A DNA stretch of 64,000 nucleotides from 2-12-FULL-35-15 sp036386835. GTDB taxonomy: Bacteria; Bacteroidota; Bacteroidia; 2-12-FULL-35-15. Every line of letters begins with the position of its first letter. Position 1 is the stretch's first letter. Location of the stretch: positions 1 to 64,000 of the forward strand of contig DASVUX010000029.1 in the NCBI GenBank assembly GCA_036386835.1. The letters run 5' to 3'. Positions 42,757-49,531 of this stretch are shown here, piece after piece. The notes beneath the pieces were generated by a model that had not been told where the DNA came from, ran no database searches, and saw only the letters and a list, made by a program, of their open reading frames with translations. The position numbers and the translations under genes are program-made.

Positions 42757-44259
42757 TTATTTCCTGATCTCGAAATATGCTGTCATATCACTGATCAAAG
42801 TCTCCACGTGTTTTAGCTTATCATTGTCAAGCGTCTTTTGGTGCATGGCCTGGAGCTTCTCAATATATTGCTTGCGCTGGGTGCTGATCCATTGGGAAGT
42901 ATAATAAATGGACTTAATGGTAATGTCATTCTCCACATTTTTGCTGGCACCCGCAGTGAGTTTTTCATAACGCTTATAACATTCCTGGATGCCTTCATGA
43001 TCATTCAAATAAAAGTATCCCATTATCAGTGTCGCAAAAAGCGCATCATACAACCGCTGAAAAGCGATCTGCTGAAAGTTTACAAGAAGTGATTCCAGTT
43101 TGTCGATGGCTTTCTTAATTTCTTCTTTTGTTCCAAGGATCAGGAACCCGCAATAGATATTATTCAGGTTGATGTACCTTACATATAAGCCTTCATTCCA
43201 GATTGGTTTTGCAAGGATCTCTTCGCATTTCTTCTTGTAAAAAGCGATCTGAGTCTTTACTTCTTTAGGAAGGTTCTCATTGTAATCTTTCCGGTAACCG
43301 TGACAATAATGGGTCAGGTAATAGCTTGCCTGGATGCTGAGGTAAATGATCTCCGGTGTGTTCACATAGTTCTTCCAGAAACGCAAAGGTTCGCGCTTCT
43401 TTATCATTGCTGCTGCTTCTTTTTGCAGCTCATCTTTATCAAGAGTGTAGATGAGGTGTTTCAGCTTCAGGTAATCAACGTTCAGCTGGATGTCATCGGA
43501 AAAAGAAAATATAACAAACCCATTCTTCTCCAGATCATCTGTTAGGGCATCCAGTTCTTTTGCAGTTTCTTCGTTGTAGAAATTATTATCGTTCAGGTAA
43601 TTTAAGGTCTGGCAATAGGCAAACCTGCTCAGCAGCTGAACACTTAAAGACTCGCTGTTCCTGTATTTATCATAAAAGCTTAAATGCTCCTGCATCTCTT
43701 TATCCGACAATGTGCTTTTCCCTTTAAAATTAAGGTTCTGGCGCATGTAAAGGTAGATCTGGTTCACAATGTGCTCATAGCGGAGAAGTTCGCTTATCCG
43801 CTGATGCATTTTAATTGCGGATGTTTTATTCTCTGTAATAAAAGCCTGCTGAGCATAATATTTAAGGATCGCGATAGCCGTATAAAAGTCTTCTACCTTC
43901 TCCGCGATGTCCAGCAATACTTCAGCAATACTGTTTGCTTTGGACAATTCGCCTTTGTTGATGCACTGCTCGATAATGGGAATGTTGTGCTGCATATAGG
44001 AAGGATGGTTCCTGCTTAAATAGGATGTAAGCCTGAAAGTATAATGAACAAGCTGAAAGAATTTCTTTTTGCTCTTCTCGTCCTTCTGCCCGTACACTGC
44101 TTTGCAGAGATCATCGGATTCCTTCTGTTCCCATGCATCTTTCCTGATCTGCATTATAAGTTTCAGCGGGAGTTCGGCATTACTATCCTTTAGATGATTT
44201 TTAAATTCATTAAAATGATAATCATCAAGCAACAATATTACCTTTTGAATACTTAGCAT
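42757..44259 (-). CDS. Conserved-looking helical protein of unknown function
   Basis: A 500-aa, almost entirely alpha-helical, charged, soluble protein without signal peptide or membrane segment. I do not recognise a family. The helix pairs of about 35-40 residues (for example LSKANSIAEVLLDIAEKVEDFYTAIAILKYYAQQAF) suggest a TPR-like solenoid. It begins MLSIQKVILLLDDYHFNEFKNHL. It is transcribed towards gldJ and shares its terminator; the 257 bases upstream show no clear regulatory signal except AT-rich sequence. Confidence 0.75.
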   Translation of the reverse strand: MLSIQKVILLLDDYHFNEFKNHLKDSNAELPLKLIMQIRKDAWEQKESDDLCKAVYGQKDEKSKKKFFQLVHYTFRLTSYLSRNHPSYMQHNIPIIEQCINKGELSKANSIAEVLLDIAEKVEDFYTAIAILKYYAQQAFITENKTSAIKMHQRISELLRYEHIVNQIYLYMRQNLNFKGKSTLSDKEMQEHLSFYDKYRNSESLSVQLLSRFAYCQTLNYLNDNNFYNEETAKELDALTDDLEKNGFVIFSFSDDIQLNVDYLKLKHLIYTLDKDELQKEAAAMIKKREPLRFWKNYVNTPEIIYLSIQASYYLTHYCHGYRKDYNENLPKEVKTQIAFYKKKCEEILAKPIWNEGLYVRYINLNNIYCGFLILGTKEEIKKAIDKLESLLVNFQQIAFQRLYDALFATLIMGYFYLNDHEGIQECYKRYEKLTAGASKNVENDITIKSIYYTSQWISTQRKQYIEKLQAMHQKTLDNDKLKHVETLISDMTAYFEIRK

Positions 44260-44474
44260 ATATAGATGGGATGTGGGTTTCGAATTTACATAAAATTTTA
44301 TTGAAAATCCTTTCGCAATTATTGATTTTAATATTAAAACCAGGTTGTCTGATTTGTGAAATCCAACGGGTAGAAAAAATATTAGTAATTCTTCCTGGTT
44401 TTACTGGGGATGCAGAAAAAAAAGCCTCATAAATAACCCTCATTCCCGGTCTGATACTTTCATGCGGAAAAGAA

Positions 44475-44505
44475 TTTTATCCCGGGGAAAGCCGGACTAC
44501 GTTTG
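44475..44505 (+). promoter_or_regulatory. Candidate promoter for the exported hydrolase gene
   Basis: TTTT (44475-44478), 19 bases, then TACGTTTG (44498-44505) fit the Bacteroidetes promoter with one mismatch in the -33 box. The ATG follows 11 bases later, so the transcript would have almost no leader. Confidence 0.5.
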
Positions 44506-44516
44506 TAAAAAAAATC

Positions 44517-45872
44517 ATGAAAGACCTGCAATGCATTTTGGTAATTATTGTTTCTTCTTTATCGGGGGCTTTTTCCCAGCCTTACCCGGTAGGTCATGTT
44601 CAGATAACTTTTACTGATCCCGTACGCGGGGGACGTGCTATACAAACGGAGTTGTATTATCCGGCCCAGATGGCCGGCACTGCAACTTCGCCTGCAATGG
44701 ATAGTTTTCCTTTAATTGTATTCGGACATGGATTTGTAATGAGCTGGGATGCCTATCAGAATTTCTGGAATGAATTTGTCCCGAAAGGATATGTTATCGC
44801 TTTTCCAAGGACAGAAGGTAATTTTTCACCGAATCATAATGAATTTGGGAAAGACCTTTCTTTTTTAGCAGATAAGATCCGAAGCGAAGGATCAAACAAC
44901 TCCTCCTTTATCTTGTATAGTCATGTATCCTCCCGGGCTGCTATCGTGGGCCATTCAATGGGGGGTGGCAGCGCATTCCTGGCAGCAGCCGGTAATTCAG
45001 CAGTTTCAACGATGATTAGTTTTGCAGCGGCAAATACTAATCCCTCTGCTGTATCGGCAGCTTCCGCTATTTCAGTTCCGGTGCTCGTGTTTTCAGCCGA
45101 AAATGATTGCGTGGCTCCTCCCGCACAGCATCAGGTATTGATGTATGATTCCCTCGGATCGACCTGCAAATCGTTTATAAATATTACGGGGGGCGGGCAC
45201 TGTGAATTTGCAGAGTACAATTTCAACTGTTCCTTCGGACAATCAACCTGTACTCCTCAGCCAGCTATATCCGGTGCCGGGCAAAAAGATGTCGTATATG
45301 ACTTTCTTGATCCATGGCTGAAATATTATCTTAAGAATGATTGTTCTTCAATGGGAATATTTATGGATTCGTTAACAACTTCAGACCGGATCACCTATTT
45401 GTCAGCATGCGCTTCACATCAGGATCCTGTAATTATACAGTCAGGTGCAGTTCTGCAGTCCACAGTTGCGCAGACATATCAATGGTTTTTCAATGGAACT
45501 ATGCTGCCCGGAGAAAATTCACAAACATTGTCAACCGTGCCCCCCGGGTTATATTATGTAGAGGTTACATATACGGATCTATGTATATATCGATCAGATA
45601 CTATTGTGGTTGCAGCAACAGGACTCAATTCTTCTGATATTAAAGCAGAGTTGGATTTTTTTCCTAACCCGCCGGAAAATTTTATATCAGTTGTAATTCA
45701 AAAGGGATTCGGGAGCCTTGAAATCCGCAATGTAGCTGGACAGGTGCTGCTGCAGAAAAGGCGGGTTGCTGACCGCGAGAGAGTTGATTTGTCAGGGCTT
45801 TGTGCAGGGATTTATTTTGTGGTACTGAAAAGCGATCTCAATTCCGTTACCAGGAAGCTGGTTAAAAAATGA
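44517..45872 (+). CDS. Exported alpha/beta hydrolase with T9SS sorting domain
   Basis: A 451-aa protein with signal peptide (cleavage after SGAFS/Q, about 20), an alpha/beta hydrolase domain at about 25-295 and a type IX sorting domain at the end (FFPNPPENFISVV ... GIYFVVLKSDLN). The domain has the oxyanion region VFGHGF, the nucleophile elbow GHSMGGGSAF (Ser147), the acid in SAENDCVAPP and the histidine in GGGHCEFAE, so the triad is complete. The GHSMGGG elbow and late NDxxAP and H segments resemble dienelactone hydrolase and cutinase/polyesterase-type enzymes. Substrate is unknown. A second beta domain (about 300-370) links to the CTD. Confidence 0.85.
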   Translation: MKDLQCILVIIVSSLSGAFSQPYPVGHVQITFTDPVRGGRAIQTELYYPAQMAGTATSPAMDSFPLIVFGHGFVMSWDAYQNFWNEFVPKGYVIAFPRTEGNFSPNHNEFGKDLSFLADKIRSEGSNNSSFILYSHVSSRAAIVGHSMGGGSAFLAAAGNSAVSTMISFAAANTNPSAVSAASAISVPVLVFSAENDCVAPPAQHQVLMYDSLGSTCKSFINITGGGHCEFAEYNFNCSFGQSTCTPQPAISGAGQKDVVYDFLDPWLKYYLKNDCSSMGIFMDSLTTSDRITYLSACASHQDPVIIQSGAVLQSTVAQTYQWFFNGTMLPGENSQTLSTVPPGLYYVEVTYTDLCIYRSDTIVVAATGLNSSDIKAELDFFPNPPENFISVVIQKGFGSLEIRNVAGQVLLQKRRVADRERVDLSGLCAGIYFVVLKSDLNSVTRKLVKK

Positions 45873-45875
45873 AAT

Positions 45876-46565
45876 TTATTCCAGCTTCCAGTTAATTGGT
45901 GAAACCCCCTGGTGCTCCAGGATCCTGTTCGTTTTTGAAAAATGTTTACAGCCGAAGAAGGCTCCGCGCGCGAGCGGAGATGGATGCGCGGCTTTCAGGA
46001 TAAAATGTTTGTTGTCATCAATCAATACCTCTTTGGTTTGGGCAAACTTGCCCCATAAAAGAAAAACAACACCCTTCTTCTGGTCTGAAATGGTTTTAAT
46101 AACCGTATCAGTAAATGTCTCCCATCCTTTATTCTGGTGTGATCCGGGAGTATTCGCCCTTACTGTTAATGTTGCATTAAGCAGCAGTACACCCTGTTTT
46201 GCCCAGGGCTCCAGGTTACCCGAGTAGGGAACCGGAATTCCGAGGTCAGTATGCAGTTCTTTAAAGATGTTCTTAAGTGATGGAGGAGGTGTGATGCCTG
46301 GGCTCACTGAAAAGCTTAGCCCATTTGCCTGGCCGGGACCATGATATGGATCCTGGCCAATAATTACCACCTTTACTTTTTTAAATGGTGTCAGATTAAA
46401 AGCTGAAAAAATTTCTTTCCCGGGGGGGTATACTTTGTATTTCTGTTTCTCTTCAACCAGGAATTTCTTCAGTGCCAGGAAGTAGGGGGCGGAGAATTCC
46501 TTGCTGAGTAATTCTTTCCAGCTTTCATGGATCATAGGTTGTTTATCCAGGGAAGATTGAGACAT
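45876..46565 (-). CDS. ung: Uracil-DNA glycosylase, family 1
   Basis: A 229-aa family-1 UDG with the water-activating motif GQDPYHGPGQANGLSFSV (catalytic Asp near 77), the PPPSLKNIFKEL segment and the DNA-intercalating leucine motif HPSPLARGAFFGCKHFSKTN near 193. It excises uracil from DNA as the first step of base-excision repair. It converges with the exported hydrolase gene, only 3 bases apart, with no visible terminator. Confidence 0.97.
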   Translation of the reverse strand: MSQSSLDKQPMIHESWKELLSKEFSAPYFLALKKFLVEEKQKYKVYPPGKEIFSAFNLTPFKKVKVVIIGQDPYHGPGQANGLSFSVSPGITPPPSLKNIFKELHTDLGIPVPYSGNLEPWAKQGVLLLNATLTVRANTPGSHQNKGWETFTDTVIKTISDQKKGVVFLLWGKFAQTKEVLIDDNKHFILKAAHPSPLARGAFFGCKHFSKTNRILEHQGVSPINWKLE

Positions 46566-46656
46566 TCTTTTGAAACTTTTTTGGATTAGACAGGTAAAAG
46601 TACTTTTTCGCGGTTGAGAATCCCGCGTCTGTGTAAAAAAAATATTTTATTTAGGG

Positions 46657-46687
46657 CTTGCATAAATGTAGAATTATCTTAATTTTG
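46657..46687 (+). promoter_or_regulatory. Candidate promoter for the 50-aa lipoprotein gene
   Basis: CTTG (46657-46660), a 19-base spacer and TAATTTTG (46680-46687, exact TAnnTTTG). The leader to the ATG at 46736 would be about 40 bases. Confidence 0.6.
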
Positions 46688-46735
46688 CATCTCACATTGC
46701 GTTATCAACTGGAAAAACAATTTTATTCGATCATC

Positions 46736-46888
46736 ATGAAAAAAATTTTGGGAATATTTATAGCTGTGGTTTTTGTAAGTGCAGTTTTATCTTCTTGCAG
46801 GAGCCATGAGCGCTGTGCCGCATACGGTAAGATCAATAAAATTGAATCCGGTAAAGCTTTCACTGATAAAACAGAGAAATCTATTTAA
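46736..46888 (+). CDS. Small lipoprotein of 50 residues
   Basis: The protein reads MKKILGIFIAVVFVSAVLS, then the lipobox cysteine in SSC (about 21) and a short polar tail RSHERCAAYGKINKIES. It is essentially a lipidated peptide of about 30 residues. The longer frame from 46658 adds a non-signal leader and ignores the promoter found at 46657-46687, so the internal ATG is preferred. It lies 78 bases upstream of ytxJ and might share its transcript. Function unknown. Confidence 0.7.
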   Translation: MKKILGIFIAVVFVSAVLSSCRSHERCAAYGKINKIESGKAFTDKTEKSI

Positions 46889-46966
46889 TAGAAGTGACCT
46901 TATTTGCTGAAAAGCATATTCCTTTCCCTCCCAAAGGGTTTATCCTTTAAAATCAATAGACCACGA

Positions 46967-47314
46967 ATGAACTGGCAGAATATTTCAGATGAAGACCAGC
47001 TGGCGATCCTTCACAAGCGGTCATTTGATCCTGGAACCCAAGCCGTGTTAATATTTAAGCATAGTCCTCGTTGTTCCATTAGTGTAATGGCCAAAGACCG
47101 CCTCGAAAGAAAATGGTCGCTTGATCCTGAAAAATACCCTGTATTTCTTATTGATGTACTTGCTGCCCGGCCGGCTTCGTTGCGCGTTGCTGACCAATAC
47201 GAGGTTGAGCACCAGTCTCCGCAGTTATTGGTGATCAAAAATGGCATTAGCACTTACAATGCTTCCCACTCCGGCATCTCCTATGATGAAATAAGCGGTT
47301 TTCTTAATAGTTAA
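46967..47314 (+). CDS. ytxJ: Bacillithiol system redox-active protein YtxJ
   Basis: A 115-aa thioredoxin-fold protein (DUF2847) starting MNWQNISDEDQLAIL, with FKHSPRCSISVMAKDRLE containing the single redox cysteine near 36 and QYEVEHQSPQLLVIKNG with the cis-proline. YtxJ (BrxC-like) is tied to bacillithiol metabolism, where it probably reduces S-bacillithiolated proteins. The earlier in-frame start at 46904 would add 21 residues outside the family. It converges with the OsmC gene, overlapping by 11 bases. Confidence 0.9.
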   Translation: MNWQNISDEDQLAILHKRSFDPGTQAVLIFKHSPRCSISVMAKDRLERKWSLDPEKYPVFLIDVLAARPASLRVADQYEVEHQSPQLLVIKNGISTYNASHSGISYDEISGFLNS

Positions 47315-47708
47315 ATATTATTGTCTGTTTTAATTCAGTGTTCAGGCTTTTTGCTACCGGGCAGGTCCTTGCAGCATTTTCAAGCAATTGTTTCTGCTGG
47401 TCGCTGTACTTTCCCGGTGGCATTGTAAATTCCACTATGATCTCAATCACCCTCCTCGGGTCGCTCGCCATGATCTTGGTAATATCTGCAGTGGTACCCT
47501 CAATACTCATTTCGTGCCTGGAAGCCACAATTCCCATGATGGTGAGCATGCAGCTTCCCAGGGAAGTAGCAAGCAGGTCAGTTGGTGAAAAAGCTTCCCC
47601 TTTGCCGTTATTATCGGGCGGTGCATCGGTTATGATTGTGTTCCCGGACAAAAGATGTGAGGCTTCGGTTCTCAGGTTTCCCTGGTAAGTAATTTTAGAG
47701 GTTTTCAT
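47304..47708 (-). CDS. OsmC-family peroxiredoxin-like protein
   Basis: A 134-aa OsmC/Ohr-superfamily protein. Two conserved cysteines are present, one in LGSCMLTIMG near 53 and one in ARTCPVAKSL near 118, together with AFSPTDLLATSL and MPPGKYSDQQKQLLENAA. Members reduce organic hydroperoxides with thiols, though this subgroup (YhfA-like) is poorly tested. The neighbouring ytxJ suggests a thiol-redox theme. It is divergent from the 47768 gene. Confidence 0.9.
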   Translation of the reverse strand: MKTSKITYQGNLRTEASHLLSGNTIITDAPPDNNGKGEAFSPTDLLATSLGSCMLTIMGIVASRHEMSIEGTTADITKIMASDPRRVIEIIVEFTMPPGKYSDQQKQLLENAARTCPVAKSLNTELKQTIIFNY

Positions 47709-47716
47709 GAATAAAA

Positions 47717-47748
47717 TTTAAGATTTCGCGTTAAAATCATTACATTTG
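47717..47748 (+). promoter_or_regulatory. Candidate promoter for the gene at 47768
   Basis: TTTA (47717-47720), 20 bases, TACATTTG (47741-47748, exact TAnnTTTG). Transcription would begin about 13 bases before the ATG. Confidence 0.5.
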
Positions 47749-47767
47749 TAAGAACAAAGATAATTGA

Positions 47768-48535
47768 ATGTTAAGGAAGATCTCCTCTGTTTTAATCTTT
47801 ACTTTTTTCATTCCTGCAGCAATATTTTCCCAGGAACTGAAAGATGATCTCACGCGGCTTCAAAACGGTGAAGATGTAAATGTATTATACAGGAACGAAT
47901 CCTCTTTCGGTATATTCGGGCATACGGCAGGCGGAATCGGGATCGGGTACAGGAGAGGCCAGCATGTGAGCGGTACCAGGAAGCGGATGCTGGAAGTAGA
48001 AGCCCAGAACTTTAAACACCCTAAAGAAGTAAAAAGCGTTAATTCATACTTCGAAAATTCAAAAGGTTTTAATTACGGTAAACTCAATTCGTTTTTTATA
48101 ATCCGGCCAGGTGTTGGATTTCAGAATATATTGTACCAGAAAAGCGATAAAAAAAGTGTTGAGATCAGGTATTCCTATTTCCTTGGGGCCTCTCTTGCCT
48201 TTGCAAAGCCGGTGTATTTGGAGATTGTCCGTGATCCGCAGGATGGGGTGGTTTCCACCGAAAGGTATGACCCGGAAGTACATTCCATTGACGTTATTTA
48301 TGGTAAAGCACCTTTTTTTAAAGGCGTGGATAAAACAAAAATTTATCCGGGCGGGTATGCAAAGCTCGCACTAAGCTTTGAATATGCCGACAGGTATAAC
48401 GGTATAAAAGCGATTGAAACAGGTGTTGTATTCGATATTTATCCCAAGGTATTGCCAATGATGGCTTACAATAAGAACCAGCAGGTATTTGCTTCCTTAT
48501 TCCTCAAGATCATCTGGGGAAAAAAATGGTTCTGA
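47768..48535 (+). CDS. Exported protein of unknown function, barrel-like
   Basis: A 255-aa protein with signal peptide (cleavage near AAIFSQ, residue 21). The mature part contains NEDVNVLYRNESSFGIFGHTAGGIGIGYRRGQH in pieces and alternating strands ending in FASLFLKIIWGKKWF, with a terminal aromatic, which suggests an outer-membrane beta-barrel. It fits an uncharacterised Bacteroidetes family. It is followed 18 bases later by lipA on the same strand; the pairing does not tell a function. Confidence 0.7.
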   Translation: MLRKISSVLIFTFFIPAAIFSQELKDDLTRLQNGEDVNVLYRNESSFGIFGHTAGGIGIGYRRGQHVSGTRKRMLEVEAQNFKHPKEVKSVNSYFENSKGFNYGKLNSFFIIRPGVGFQNILYQKSDKKSVEIRYSYFLGASLAFAKPVYLEIVRDPQDGVVSTERYDPEVHSIDVIYGKAPFFKGVDKTKIYPGGYAKLALSFEYADRYNGIKAIETGVVFDIYPKVLPMMAYNKNQQVFASLFLKIIWGKKWF

Positions 48536-48553
48536 TCACAGAAGAATTTAAAG

Positions 48554-49432
48554 ATGGCTGAAAGTACAATTGAAATTGCGGACGAGCCGAAGTTCAAACG
48601 CAAACCCGACTGGTTACGGGTTAAGCTGCCAACCGGTAAGGAGTATGCCGAAGTAAGAAAAATAGTTTCCACTCACAAGCTCCATACGATCTGCGAAAGC
48701 GGAAATTGCCCCAACATGGGGGAATGCTGGGGTGCAGGCACTGCCACCTTTATGATACTGGGCAATATCTGCACGCGTTCCTGCGGTTTTTGTGCTGTGG
48801 CTACCGGCCGGCCTCTTCCTGCCGACCTGAAAGAGCCTGAGCGTGTTGCGGAGTCGGTAAGGCTCATGAATATCAAACATTGTGTGATCACTTCGGTTGA
48901 CCGGGATGACCTTAAGGATGGCGGTTCCATTATCTGGGTTGAGACCATCAATGCGATCCGCAGGGCAAGCCCCCAGACAAAATTTGAAACACTCATTCCT
49001 GACTTCCAGGGCAAATGGGAAAACCTCCAGAGGATCATAGATGTTAACCCGGATATTGTTTCCCATAACCTGGAAACGGTTCGCAGGCTGACTAAACAAG
49101 TAAGGATCCAGGCCAAATATGACAGGAGCCTGGAGGTTATAAAGAGGCTGCATGATGCGGGTGTGAAGACCAAATCTGGGATAATGCTCGGACTTGGCGA
49201 AACGGAACAAGAAATCTACGAAACAATGGATGATCTGAGGAATGCAGGTTGTGACGTTCTTACAATGGGCCAGTATCTTCAACCTACCCCGAAACATTTG
49301 CCTGTGGCTGAATTTATAAGGCCCGAGGTATTTGCGAAATATAAAGAAGAAGGTCTTAAAAAAGGGTTCAGGTTCGTGGAAAGCGGTCCGCTCGTAAGAT
49401 CTTCCTATCATGCTGAAAAGCATATTTTTTAA
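48554..49432 (+). CDS. lipA: Lipoyl synthase
   Basis: A 292-aa radical-SAM enzyme with both iron-sulphur clusters encoded: the auxiliary cluster cysteines in CESGNCPNMGECW near 50-62 and the SAM cluster in CTRSCGFC near 76-83, plus the C-terminal serine in GPLVRSSYHAE. It inserts two sulphurs into octanoyl-protein to give the lipoyl groups of PDH and other complexes. The E2 acceptor, pdhC, is at 26638. Normal length and intact motifs. Confidence 0.97.
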   Translation: MAESTIEIADEPKFKRKPDWLRVKLPTGKEYAEVRKIVSTHKLHTICESGNCPNMGECWGAGTATFMILGNICTRSCGFCAVATGRPLPADLKEPERVAESVRLMNIKHCVITSVDRDDLKDGGSIIWVETINAIRRASPQTKFETLIPDFQGKWENLQRIIDVNPDIVSHNLETVRRLTKQVRIQAKYDRSLEVIKRLHDAGVKTKSGIMLGLGETEQEIYETMDDLRNAGCDVLTMGQYLQPTPKHLPVAEFIRPEVFAKYKEEGLKKGFRFVESGPLVRSSYHAEKHIF

Positions 49433-49489
49433 ATGATGTTTTATATTTGAATTTTTTTGGGAAAACCATCTTCAAAATAATTAAATTAT

Positions 49490-49497
49490 TATATTTG
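49490..49497 (+). promoter_or_regulatory. Candidate -7 box for the M43 protease gene
   Basis: TATATTTG, an exact TAnnTTTG match, 34 bases upstream of the ATG. A second TATATTTG is at 49442-49449. No good -33 partner is seen for either. Confidence 0.4.
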
Positions 49498-49531
49498 TAA
49501 CTCACATCCCTTTCAATAATTATTAGGTACT

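Noticed and set aside
48614..49423. Open frame of 269 codons on the minus strand
   Set aside because: It lies wholly antisense to lipA, whose motifs are intact, and its translation shows no family.
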